Assembly (NCBI GenBank): GCA_030867875.1
Contig: JAOWCC010001589.1
Location: 83,599,537 to 83,663,536 of the forward strand
DNA: 64,000 nucleotides
Reading direction: 5' to 3'
Source of the DNA: Actinernus sp. WN-2022
Lineage: Eukaryota; Cnidaria; Anthozoa; Actiniaria; Actinernidae
The position numbers and the translations under genes are program-made. A model generated the notes under the pieces. The model searched no databases and was not told where the DNA came from. It saw nothing but the letters and a program-made list of their open reading frames with translations. Below, piece after piece: positions 1 to 9,456 of this stretch (within the stretch, counting starts at the first letter, position 1; every line of letters begins with the position of its first letter).

Positions 1-1064
1 TCTTTATAATGTCGCTAAGTTTATTCAATATCATCACTCGATAGTACCCTTAATAGGCGTTGGTATTTGGCACTGACACAAAGTGTTTTGAAGTCAATTT
101 AAGAGCCTCATCTGAACAAGAGGGAATGTTGCATTGGTGTAAGATGACCTTCACCTTAGCTAAAGAGAGAGCGACCGACCGCGTTGACTGTACGTAAAGC
201 AATACTTTGGGTTGATAAACATTACTTTTATTATGCTAATGTCCAACCATGATTTCAAAAGGCCATCCAGTGGATCTCTGGTTGGCACATTAATGAGAAT
301 TGATGACGTGGCAGTAACTATCGCTATACGTACTAGCTATCCGACGTTAATTTGATGAAAATGCAAGAAAAAAAGAGAAATACGTGGTGAAAAAGACACT
401 TTATTACACAGTCAGTTCGATGTCAACGAAGCCGATAGGCTGTTCAGAAAATATAACGATAAAGTGTCCGAAAACTACTGCAATGCTGATCATATACAAC
501 GCTTGTCGAGGTTTATACGATATTTCGGCTGGGCAGTACCAGCCTTCTTCAGGTTTATTGTACAGTCGGAAAACGCGGGGTGCGGGGTGAAAAAAAGACA
601 TGATTTTTAAAATAACTAAGATAATAATAATACATGAAATAGTAATTAAATAATAAAGTAATAAAATAGTAAGTAACAAAAAATAGTCACGTGACCAAGT
701 TATGAGGTTATGAAATATATATTTCCGGCAATTTTACATGTTTTAACAAAACGAATCTATTATGAAATGTTTCCGAATAATGTGAATTCCTTACAGCGAT
801 TCTCATAGATTATGCCTTAAAAACGTTTGTCTCGTTTGACGAAGACGTTGAGTTTTGGTGGACGTCAATCAAATAATAAAGGCATTGCTGTTTTGCTTCA
901 ATTCCCGTTCTTGTAGGTGACCGGGTGTCCTTTCAGGAGCCGATATCCCCATCATTGCATCATTTATTGTTACAACTTTTTCGTTTTGCATTTTCTCACC
1001 TGCGAAAGTTTGGCTGAAATCGACAGCTATCGTTGAGGTTTCTCTGGAATTGATTCGCTGCTTC

Positions 1065-1065
<1 letters not shown>
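1..1065. other. AT-rich intergenic DNA
   Basis: No convincing coding region, RNA gene or inverted-repeat element was found here. The short open frames on both strands lack recognisable motifs and look like chance frames. Confidence 0.5.
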
Positions 1066-1101
<36 letters not shown>

Positions 1102-1190
1102 CAATAATAATAATAGCTTTATTTAGAGAAGGTAAGATCAGTGCAGCCATAGGCTGGTTTACATGATGCCTTCTATAAACAGAGTAAATA
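1066..1190 (-). mobile_element. 3' end of a LINE with TAA/TTA tail
   Basis: An (AAT)n microsatellite at 1066-1114 is followed on the plus strand by agctttatttagagaagg. Read on the minus strand this is an aataaag-type signal running into a TTA-rich tail. The layout matches the LINE 3' end near 11,139-11,190, so this is probably the truncated 3' tail of a minus-strand L2/CR1-like LINE. No coding part is left. Confidence 0.45.
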
Positions 1191-1677
1191 AATCAAAAGA
1201 AATGAAAATGTACACGAAATATTGAAGATATAATATATATCTAAATTTAAGTATATAAATCTATATCTATACCTTTCATATGAAAAACCTAAACAACAAA
1301 ATACTAGTTAAAAAATAAAACAGATAAATAATGACTGGGAATTAATGTGACTACATCGTAAATGGTAGTGTAATCAGATTATTTTCACCAAGAAATATGG
1401 AAACTGTACTTTGTCAAGGCGTTTAATACATGCAGTAATACTAGTTGAAATGTGTATATATCTGCGTGCCTACCATTTAACGCTCCAGAATCCAATAAGA
1501 CGTGAAGCTCTATCCATTCGCAGTACGAAAATCGAAATTGGCTCTTCTACTAGATTTGACCTAAATCTATCAGTACATATTTCTACAGCAGATTTAAGCT
1601 GTTTCACTACCTTTCCTTTATTAACTTTGTTTGCAGTGTGTTGAATATCTCACCGCAGCTTACCTATCAAATCAAAT

Positions 1678-1740
1678 CAAAGCTTCCTTATGTTACAGAA
1701 AATATCTGGCCAACCGAAAGTGTAACATAAGGAAGCTTTG
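1678..1740. repeat. 20-bp perfect inverted repeat (hairpin)
   Basis: The 20 bases at 1678-1697 are the exact reverse complement of 1721-1740, with a 23-base spacer. A strong stem-loop is possible. It directly abuts the purine minisatellite that follows. No terminal target duplication was found, so it is not clearly a transposon. Confidence 0.75.
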
Positions 1741-1751
1741 GGGTAACGATG

Positions 1752-1900
1752 AAGAGGAGGAGGAGGGAGGAGGAGGAGGGAGGAGGAGGGAGGAGGAGGG
1801 AGGAGGAGGGAGGAGGAGGGAGGAGGAGGGAGGAGGAGGGAGGAGGAGGGAGGAGGAGGGAGGAGGAGGGAGGAGGAGGAGGAGGGAGGAGGAGGAGGAG
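1752..1900. repeat. Purine-only AGGAGGAGGG minisatellite
   Basis: Ten uninterrupted copies of the 10-bp unit aggaggaggg occupy 1771-1870, flanked by related GGA-rich sequence. The plus strand is pure purine, so triplex (H-DNA) or G-quadruplex structure is possible. The open frames on both strands are low-complexity by-products and are not genes. Confidence 0.9.
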
Positions 1901-2069
1901 GCGGCGGGCGTTGACGGGCGTTGGGTAGTAAAACCCATTATTGCTTTGGAGCTTCGGATAAGTTTAGTTGTAAGGGAGTTAATAAGAGATGTAATGAGAT
2001 CGATAAAGAAAACTATCTAAATGTGTTGCTCGGGTATCAATAAGGGTTTTCGTGTTGTCAACAACACTA

Positions 2070-2210
2070 TGTATACTTAGTGAAACTTTCCAATCATTTA
2101 TCGCAAGTACATACCTTATCACCAGAGGAGCACAAGTATTATTTACAAGAAGCAAAATTACAAAAACCTAAAGTGGTTCGAGTTTATAACCAATCAGATA
2201 ATTCATGGCT
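2070..2210 (+). pseudogene. Relic of the small zinc-finger ORF of a virus-like element
   Basis: In one frame this stretch encodes YLVKLSNHLSQVH followed by an LQEAKLQ segment. The same motifs occur in the intact zinc-finger ORF at 6243-6413, with clear DNA similarity. The upstream cysteine-pair part is not recognisable and there is no start codon, so this is a truncated second copy. It lies just upstream of the integrase relic (2281-2580) and of repeat copy 1 (2662-2980), both probably parts of the same decayed element. Confidence 0.65.
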
Positions 2211-2280
2211 CATTTCAGATAGTATAAATAGGTTTTCTTTATTAATTTATTAAAACGATCAGCTATCTAATTACAAGTAT

Positions 2281-2580
2281 TTTATATCCCTTTCATCTAC
2301 CCAAGAATTAAAACTCTCGGGATACCCCTTCCACTGGACAAGGTATTCAATCCTGCCTTTCCGTTTACGCTTTTTTAAGACTTTTTCTACCCGGTAGAAA
2401 TCATCTTGCTTTTCGACTCTCTGTAACTCGGCTTCGTAAAATGTTCCTTCTAAAAGTTATCCATGATAGTCCTTTAAACGATAGACAGGTGGCTGTCTTG
2501 GTATTCTTTCAGATATGGTAAATATCTCTTCGGTCTAGTTTGGAAAATAACCTAAAACAACGATAACGCGTGTTTTATTC
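2281..2580 (-). pseudogene. Integrase C-terminus with chromodomain, broken
   Basis: On the minus strand the frame reads through a PPVYRLKDYHG segment and an FYEAELQRV segment, then a chromodomain-like segment. That segment has a YRVEKVL strand, a basic KKRKRKG loop, and YLVQWKGYPESFNSW with the aromatic cage positions. This order (end of an rve-type integrase, then a chromodomain) is known from Polinton/Maverick-type integrases and related transposon-derived proteins of animals. Two in-frame stop codons interrupt it, upstream of and within the conserved part, and the catalytic core is missing. It therefore cannot give a working enzyme. Assignment to Polinton-like elements rather than another rve integrase group is inference. 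Confidence 0.7.
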
Positions 2581-2661
2581 TTTACGAATAGAGTGTAGCC
2601 TGGGAATGACAAACTATTATGTGTTTTCCCCTTCTAATTGTTAGCTTATCCAAGTTAAGCA

Positions 2662-2980
2662 GCATTTGTCAACAAGAAAAAAAATCAATGAAACATAAAT
2701 CAGTGTAATCTTGTAACACGGTACATTATATCAACCCAAGAACTGAGAAATAAGAAAGTTATCAACTCCGCGACTATAAGGAAAACGAACTGTAAATCGG
2801 TGTTTTTGAGATTGAATAAACTTTGTTTTGGTGGTTTGTTTCTATTCGTATGGTAATTATAGTTCAGTTTTAGAGAAGAATTTACATCTCAAGAGTTTTC
2901 CTCAAAACAATAGGCTCTTCAGTTATCGCTAATCCCTAAGAACAATAGCAGAGTTGATCTAATGAGTCACAGTGGATTTT
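2662..2980. repeat. Repeat A, copy 1
   Basis: About 320 bp, from gcagcatttgtcaacaag to gagtcacagtggattt, closely matches 7199-7522 in the same orientation, with few substitutions and one short indel. It is non-coding in both copies. It follows the integrase relic here and the acidic ORF in the other copy, so it is probably non-coding sequence of the same mobile element family. Confidence 0.85.
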
Positions 2981-3169
2981 GTATACAATTATCTTATGAG
3001 TTATTAACTGTAAAGGAAAATAATAAAGACAGTTTAGAGCCTATGACGAGTAGTTTGTTCTTACTATTTACGCTACGAAGGGTTTAGATATTGCGAGATA
3101 TTTATTACTTTTTTCATTCAACTTCGAATGTATTCAGGGCCGATCGCTCCTGGTTTTAGAGACGACCCC

Positions 3170-3291
3170 AAATAATAGGCTTTGCCCAAACATATCCGAA
3201 TTAATGAGAGCGCCCTAAAATTAGGATTCCGAATTAATGCATACGCCCTAAAAAGGGGGCTAATTCGGTACCTCTCCTACTACTATGGCGA
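3170..3291. repeat. Short dispersed repeat with gccctaaaa motifs, copy 1
   Basis: Sequence containing ccgaattaatg and gccctaaaa and ending gtacctctcctactacta is shared with 8341-8741 and, in part, with 42,527-42,616. It abuts the 3' end of the minus-strand LINE that follows. Confidence 0.7.
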
Positions 3292-5960
3292 TTGTTCAAA
3301 AAAATTGTTGATACAGACGACTCTTTGAGTTTGAATCATTGAGGTAATATCGGGCATTTTTAGGCCTCCATCTTCTATTTTATTTATGAGCGCTACCCGT
3401 TTGACCTTATCTTTTCCATTCCAAAGAAAACTATATAATATTTGATTTAATTCTTTTACGAAGTATGAAAGAAAGGCAATATAAGATTTTGGGAATTGCG
3501 AATGTTTTTATTATTTGTATTTTTCCTATTAAAGTAAGGCCTCTCCCTTTCCAGCTTTTAAAAGTTGTTTTGAGGAATTTTACAATAGCCTCGAAGTTAA
3601 GATTTTTTGATTGAGTTTCGTCCTTGGTAAAATAAATACCAATAATTTTGACTACCGTTTTGATTTCCTTTACATTTAATTCTTCAGCTGTAATCTTCAT
3701 AGATCCCAAACATAGCAATTCTGTTTTTTCTGTGTTCATTTTTAGACCAGAATATTGACTGAAGACATTAAGGGTATATATTAGGCACACAAAATAATTT
3801 TTATCCCTCAGAAAAACTATCATGTCATCAGCAAAAGTAACTAATTTGATTCCCTTATTATCAACTTTAATTCCTTTTATGTTTGGGTCATACCGAATAT
3901 GTATTGTCAATAACTCAAAGCACAATTATAAAATGTAAGGGCGAGAGAGGATCTCCCTGACGAACACCGCGAGTGATATCGAAATAGGGCGTGGCATAAC
4001 CATTATTTATCACACAACTTGAGATATTAGTATAAAACATATCTACCCAGGAGATGAAGGACTCTCCAAAATTGAATTTTGTTAAGGCCTTCATAAGAAA
4101 CGATCGATTTACCGAATCAAAAGCTTTCTCAAAATCAATTGTTCTTAGGAGGGAATCAATATTCCGCTTTTTTGTAAAACGTATTAAATCATCAATTGTT
4201 CTAATGGCATCAAATATAGTCCTTCATTTCACGAATGCATTTTGATTATGATGTATTATTCTATATAGGTAGAACGTTTTCGAGCCTCTTTGCTATGGAC
4301 TTAGAACCAATTTTGACATCCACATTAATTAGTGAAATTGGCCTCCAATTTCGTATTTGACTCCGATCTTTGCCTTTTTTTTCCAAAAGAATAATAATGG
4401 CTTGCTTCTGTGACGTTGTTAGCCCTCCTTTTTTATAGCAAGAATTCAACCAATTCACTAGCGTATTGCCTAAAAGCGGCCAACATGTTTTATAACATTC
4501 TACAGTTAAGCCATCGTTACCAGGGGTTTTGTTATTTTTCATAGTTAAAAGTACATTAAGATATTCGGGTGTTGTTAGTTCCCTTCGCAACACTGCTGCA
4601 TAGATTCTGAGAGTTTGGCCATTTGTGGCGCGTTTCAAAACGGACATGTAAGTTCGTCTAGGTCTTCCTTGTTGTTTTCGCAGTAAAGGTCGGCATAAAA
4701 AGAGTGTATTTCATCCATTATGGTTTTAGGATTTCCCGTATTCTTTCCATCTTCTTTTGTAAGTTTTCTAACAACTCTCTTTTTCTTCCTTGAGTTTTCA
4801 AGGTTAAGAAAATACTTGTGTACTTTTTTCACCCTTCTCGTACCATGTTGCCGTCGAGATCGTATAATCGCTCCCTTTATGATATAATCGTATTCGGATT
4901 CATATTCTGATTTTAAAAGATCTAGATTTTCTAACGCCTCCTCTGAGGGACGTTCTGAACATAACTCTTCAGCCTCTTTTAAATTTTCCTCAATATTACG
5001 TAACTTATCTTTTCTATTTTTAGCCTTTTTTTTACTGTACTTGATTGTTTCCATTCTAATCTTATATTTTTAGCCAATCCCATTTTACCCTAATATCAGT
5101 TTCACATGCAATTTCTCCAAGCCAAGTCGTATATTCTTCTGTGATGAGATCTACGTAACACTTATCATCCACTAAGGTATTATTAAATTTCCAAAAAGAG
5201 GGTCCACGCTTGCTATCTTCAATGCTGTTTATATCAAGGATTATTGCTGAATGGTCTGTTTTAATTGCCCTTTTAATAGAAACTTCTTCCACCTCATCCT
5301 GTAAGGAATCACTGATGAGCCCGTAATCAAGCCTTCTTTGGATAAGTGGGTTCTTTTGTCTCCACGAAAAACGCTTGTTATCTGGATTTTTAATCCTCCA
5401 AATATCTACCAGGTCATTTTCTATGATAATATTATTAATAATTTTACAGATGGCGTACCCCTCGAACAGTCGAGGTGTGGATCAAACGTGGCATTAAAAT
5501 CGCCACCGATTATTATATTATGGTCGGATTGGCTTTCTTTTGAATCAAGATGATCAGCTATTGTTTTGAAAAAAAGGCATTGATCGCTCGTTTTGGTTGG
5601 CGCGTATACGTTTACAAATAGAAACGAGGAATCTTGCAACAACGCCTCGAGAATAATAAACCTCCCGGCCTCATCAAGAAGCACTGACTTTACATCAAGA
5701 TCCAAAGAATCACGTATCAGAACTAGAACTCCTCGGCTTTGATTTGACCCGTGAGCAAAAAAAAGTCTCCTCTCCACTGCCTTCTCCACTGATCTTCGAT
5801 TTCTTTTGTGCTATACGTTTCTTGTAAAAAGTAAATGTCTGCCTTTTGTTTATTAAGCCAATTAAATACACTTTTCCTCTTTTCGTTATTCCGAATACCT
5901 CTAACATTTAGAGAAAGGATTTTAAACTGAATGTTGTTTTGTTGCATCTTGAGACAATAT
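3292..5960 (-). mobile_element. L1/Tx1-like LINE, ORF2 portion, decayed
   Basis: Reading on the minus strand from about 5950 down, an apurinic-type endonuclease is followed by a basic linker and a reverse transcriptase. The element is 5' incomplete (no ORF1 adjacent) and interrupted by several frameshifts. The 3' end sits at the short repeat ending at 3291. No clear poly(A) tail or target duplication was identified. The piece of ORF1 at 8790-9264, same strand, might come from the same original insertion, split by the virus-like element between them. This is not proven. Confidence 0.8.
3431..5947 (-). pseudogene. LINE ORF2 (endonuclease plus reverse transcriptase), frameshifted
   Basis: The N-terminus at 5947 starts FKILSLNVRGI, then FLQETYST and, further on, FVNVYAPTK and IIIGGDFNATFDP. 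These are the standard endonuclease blocks of L1/Tx1-type elements. The linker follows (4635-5054). The reverse transcriptase starts with NNKTPGNDGLTVECYK and NWRPISLINVDVKI (4261-4647). It continues in other frames through IDFEKAFDSVN and TRGVRQGDPLSP (about 3930-4245) to the catalytic FADD in VTFADDMIVFL (3431-3925). At least four frame changes or stops separate the pieces. The product would copy its own RNA into target DNA. This copy cannot encode a complete protein. Confidence 0.85.
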
Positions 5961-6242
5961 AGATGAATGGGTTCTTATCACTTCTAAAATGAAAAATTAA
6001 TGTTGAAAATTTACATACCTCAGGGAGTGTCCACCAATAAGATAACAACAAACCATAAACATCATAAGTAGCGTAAATAACCAAAAAATCTAATTTTAGC
6101 ATTCGAAAACAATTAACACAAAACAATGCCTGCAGGAAGGAAACACAGTTACAACTGATTAGGCGACGAAATGGATGAAAGGAGATAAAAGGGACGATCA
6201 AGTAGATTTGTGCTATTTGATACTAACTTTCAACGAGTGAAC
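5960..6242. other. Non-coding junction between LINE and virus-like ORFs
   Basis: About 280 bp with no motif recognised. It lies between the 5' end of the minus-strand LINE and the zinc-finger ORF and may contain the promoter of that ORF. Confidence 0.35.
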
Positions 6243-6413
6243 ATGGAAAATCGGACTTTGAAAAACTGCCCTGTACCTAATTGTGGATCAAAGTATCTTG
6301 TTAAATTATCCAACCACTTGGCACAAGTCCATAGGTTATCAACTCAAGAACGTAAACCATATTTACAAGAAGCGAAACTTCAAAAAAGAAAGTTTTTGTC
6401 GAGGAATATGTAA
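6243..6413 (+). CDS. Small C2H2-like zinc-finger protein of a virus-like mobile element
   Basis: A 56-residue ORF starting at the second in-frame ATG (the frame is open from 6210). It has one zinc-finger-like unit: CPVPNCG supplies the C-x4-C pair and NHLAQVH supplies the H-x4-H pair, with a basic helix-rich tail. A relic of the same gene is at 2070-2210. It is followed 198 bp later by the acidic ORF in the same orientation. I infer a nucleic-acid-binding role. From general knowledge, finger proteins of this kind recur in invertebrate genomes next to integrase-bearing, Polinton-like sequences. The start choice rests on the second ATG being closer to the conserved part. Confidence 0.6.
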   Translation: MENRTLKNCPVPNCGSKYLVKLSNHLAQVHRLSTQERKPYLQEAKLQKRKFLSRNM

Positions 6414-6610
6414 ATCCAGTTGTTGATAATGGAAAATATGTTGGTTAGGAATCCTGCTTATAATGTTGGTCTAACTGAGAGACCTTAGTTAAATCAACTA
6501 ATCGACATTTGTTAAACGTAGTGACCACGCCAATTTGTTTTCTATAAAGTTGAAAACTTTTAAGGGTCTGACATTATACTCCCGATCCTTGAAGAGTAAA
6601 GATATAAACG

Positions 6611-7126
6611 ATGGCTGCTAATCGTTCCAACTCAGATGATGAAATGACTGAAGATTCTTATCAAAGCTCTGATTCTCAGGAGAGCACGGACTCCACTGAT
6701 GTTAGTTATGACGGAGAAGAGGGTGTTTGGGAAAGAATTCGAAACGAAGCTAAAGAACGGCACCAGGAAGATTGGGAAGCGTTGGTTCAAAAGTATGAAC
6801 ACGATGGGGATAGTCATGAAGTTGCTGAAATCAAAGCCAGTAACGCTTTGGTTCCTACCTATAGAAAAGACCTAAGAGAAGTGTTGTTCGAAGATATGAA
6901 ATGGATTCACAGCTTAAGAAAAGATCCTGATTTCCGAAAAATCTTGGAAACAAAGCAAAACTTGATGAACATGGAAGATTATGGATGCCGGAAAGAAGCG
7001 ACCGAGGCTGCAATTCACCACCGAAAATTCTTGTTGAATAAACAATTCAAAAAACAACCTATTCCGGAACAGAGTGTTCCCGTGATGAACAATACATTTG
7101 TACCTTTTAGAAATAAGTTTTATTAA
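6611..7126 (+). CDS. Acidic 171-residue protein of the virus-like element, function unknown
   Basis: The ORF is intact, with ATG at 6611 and a stop at 7126. Residues 5-37 are rich in S, D and E and look disordered. A helical middle follows with EEGVWERIRNEAKERH and a conserved-looking KDLREVLFEDMKWIHSLRKDP segment (roughly 93-114). The C-terminal third is basic and mixed. No enzyme motif is seen. It lies downstream of the zinc-finger ORF in the same orientation and is followed by repeat A. Proteins of this layout (acidic head, then a MKWI-type helical block) occur with Polinton-like and virus-like sequences in other invertebrates, as far as I recall. No function can be given. Confidence 0.6.
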   Translation: MAANRSNSDDEMTEDSYQSSDSQESTDSTDVSYDGEEGVWERIRNEAKERHQEDWEALVQKYEHDGDSHEVAEIKASNALVPTYRKDLREVLFEDMKWIHSLRKDPDFRKILETKQNLMNMEDYGCRKEATEAAIHHRKFLLNKQFKKQPIPEQSVPVMNNTFVPFRNKFY

Positions 7127-7198
7127 GTCGATTTCTATTAATAAATGTCTTTAAAAATATTCTTCCTCTTGTCATCGTTTTAATATAAGCAATCAGTA

Positions 7199-7522
7199 AG
7201 CAGCATTTGTCAACAAGAAAAAATCAATGAAACATAAATCAGTGTAATCTTGTAACACGGTACATTATATCAACCCAAGAACTGAGAAATAAGAAAGTTA
7301 TCAACTCCGCGACGATAAGGAAAACGAACTGTAAATTGGTGTTTTTGAGATTGAATAAACTTTGTTTAATTTATCTGGTTTGTTTTTATTGGTATGGTAA
7401 TTATAGTTCAGTTTTAGAGAAGAATTTGCATCTCAAGTGTTTTCCTCACAACAATAGGCCCTTCAGTTATCGCTAATCCCTAAGAACAATAGCAGAGTTG
7501 ATCTTATGAGTCACAGTGGATT
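7199..7522. repeat. Repeat A, copy 2
   Basis: Matches 2662-2980 in the same orientation. Both copies are followed by a short related stretch (ttacgctacga occurs in both). It separates the two plus-strand ORFs from the minus-strand ORF of the virus-like element. Confidence 0.85.
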
Positions 7523-7730
7523 TACTGTTATTAGTAAATGTTTATAAATATTCTGATCTCAGAATTACGCTACGAGTGAGTTGTGAATGATATAAAAAAT
7601 ATCGTTGGGTTACTATAGAGCAGATTACCAAAACAATAGTGTATTGTTATTCATAACAAAGACTTGCCCAAACCTGTTCAACCAAACACAAGTGAACTTT
7701 ATTGGTTTAAAAGTTAAAGTAATTACAAAG

Positions 7731-8285
7731 TCAATCAATCTCCATAAACTCTTCATCTTTTCTAAAAAAATGTTCTGGAACAGACACAGAATATCGTGAG
7801 GCAAAGCCGTGTTGTTCAATGTCATTCAGTGGATGTATTTCACGTCTCACTACTTCAAGCACTTGATCAACGATAGAAGATCCGTTGTTACTGAACTGAA
7901 GATGTAAGAGATACACTGTGGTCCAGGGTAACTTGTAAAGTTCAGATTGGTAAACTTTCCATGAGCGATGAATTTCAATGTTCAACATGTAGCAAACAGC
8001 GTTCACAATATCCCACACTCTCTCTGGTTTGACTTCGTCTTTTGCATTGTTGTAGAACAAATTCCACGATTCCTCTTCGGATAACATCAAGCAATCGTGC
8101 TGTCTTTGGCTTGGGTGATTTGTTTCACAGCCAAAACATTGTCTTTCTCTCTCGACATAGATTGGTTCTTCACAGAGTGCAGCATACACCAAATGTATAA
8201 TACTTGATATCCTGTGAAATGCTCTGTTTCTTTCGACGTGTTCTACTTCATCCACGGTGATCGTTTTTCCTTGAACGCCTTCCAT
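7731..8285 (-). CDS. 184-residue protein with C-x2-C...HPSQ...H-x-C zinc-binding-like motif
   Basis: The ORF is intact on the minus strand, with ATG at 8285 and a stop at 7731. The most distinctive feature is CFGCETNHPSQRQHDCL at about residues 50-66: two cysteines, a histidine in HPSQ, then H-x-C. It could bind one zinc ion. The rest is predicted helical with several W and Y residues. It is convergent with the zinc-finger and acidic ORFs at 6.2-7.1 kb and separated from them by repeat A. I recall similar small HPSQ proteins next to Polinton-like or adenovirus-like integrated elements, but no function is known to me. It could also be a host gene duplicated with the element. Confidence 0.55.
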   Translation of the reverse strand: MEGVQGKTITVDEVEHVERNRAFHRISSIIHLVYAALCEEPIYVERERQCFGCETNHPSQRQHDCLMLSEEESWNLFYNNAKDEVKPERVWDIVNAVCYMLNIEIHRSWKVYQSELYKLPWTTVYLLHLQFSNNGSSIVDQVLEVVRREIHPLNDIEQHGFASRYSVSVPEHFFRKDEEFMEID

Positions 8286-8340
8286 GTCAGAGTTGAATAA
8301 AAATACGCGAGCTAATAAAGATGTACTGAACGGCGTCTGA

Positions 8341-8741
8341 GGATTGTGACGTCATCCGAATTAACGAGATCGCCCTAAAAATTAGTATTCCGAATTAATG
8401 CATACGCCCTAAAAAAAATATTTCCTTAATTAATTCAATGGAAAATAGGATTGTGACGTCATCTGAATTAATGAGAGCGCCTTTAAAATTAGCATAGCGC
8501 CCTAAAAAATAATTCCTTAATTAATTCAATGGACAATAGGATTGTGACGTCATCCTAATTAATGCATACGCCCTAAAGATAGGGCGTACGCCCTAAAGAT
8601 AGGGCGTACGCCCTAAAAAATAATTCCTTAATTAATTCAATGGACAATAGGATTGTGACGTCATCCTAATTAATGCATACGCCCTAAAAATAGGGCGTAC
8701 GCCCTAAAAAGGGGGCTTAATTCCATGCCTCTCCTACTACT
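8341..8741. repeat. Four tandem ~100-bp units, each with a TGACGTCA site
   Basis: Units start at 8341, 8448, 8539 and 8650 and begin ggattgtgacgtcat, continuing with aattaatg, gccctaaa and ccttaattaattcaatgg blocks. Unit lengths differ because of an internal 20-bp near-palindrome (tacgccctaaagatagggcg) present in several copies around 8573-8612. The array ends with cctctcctactacta, like the copy at 3170-3291. Each unit holds the consensus cAMP-response/ATF site TGACGTCA. Confidence 0.85.
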
Positions 8742-8789
8742 ACAGATAAAATTTGCTTATTGATAATAAGAAAATGGTTTTAAAAAAAT

Positions 8790-9264
8790 GGCAATTGGTC
8801 AAAGGTTTACAAGACAATTTTCAATATATAATTTATCCGGCTCCGACCTACTGAAGAAAGATTTTTTTCCTACTTTCTTGGCCTCCTTGAATTTCAGCAT
8901 CAGTTTCCTCCTTCTTTCGACTATAAGCTTAGGATATTCAGGCGACACCCCCATACCTGTACCTTTTAAGGCCCCGACTCGCGCGAAGATTTTTTCTCTA
9001 TCTGGATAACGAAGAAATCTTGCAATGATTTGGCGAGGCTTCTCACTTTCTCTGCTAAATCTTCCAACACGATGCACCTTTGGAATTGAAACCCACTCGC
9101 ATCATCAATTCCAAGCTTAGTAACGAGAAAATCTCGCAAAACCTCTTCTGTATTCTCTTTACCGTCCGGTGTCTCGATGATACCATGAAACCGAAGATTT
9201 TCACGTCTCGAGTATACCTCTAAATACAGATACTCCTGCTGGAGGCGTACCGGATCATCCTTCG
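8790..9264 (-). pseudogene. LINE ORF1 protein, L1/Tx1 type, 5' truncated and frameshifted
   Basis: The minus-strand frame starts EVYSRRENLRFHGI, then ENTEEVLRDFLVTKLGI and FQRC. After one frameshift it continues HRVGRFS, KPRQIIARFLRYPDREKIF and an acidic-basic C-terminus (8799-9077). This is the RNA-binding (RRM plus C-terminal domain) pattern of L1-type ORF1 proteins. The coiled-coil N-terminus is missing. It ends next to the tandem repeat at 8741 and begins near dispersed repeat B. Confidence 0.8.
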
Positions 9265-9293
9265 CATTCCCTTCCCGGCATAACCTGGGGCAT

Positions 9294-9456
9294 TTGGCAT
9301 ATTTATAAATTATCACAAGAGCATCAGTAGTGAACCAATTCTCTCGCTCCCCTAGCACAAACCATGAATGACAAAATATGCTAGAACTCTATGTATTCAA
9401 TACCTAGGCCTAGATGGCCCGAGTTCAGGCCACTCAGGACCTCTTGTTGTTTTATT
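9294..9456. repeat. Dispersed repeat B, copy 1
   Basis: Sequence from tttataaattatcac through gagcatcagtagtgaa, cccctagcacaaa, atgctagaactc and ggcccgagttcaggccactcagg matches 15,726-15,896 in the same orientation. No ORF is present and no inverted ends were found. Confidence 0.8.

Noticed and set aside
1631..2020. 129-residue plus frame and 81-residue minus frame rich in E/G/R or S/L/P
   Set aside because: They are translations of the AGGAGGAGGG minisatellite and have no protein-like sequence outside it.
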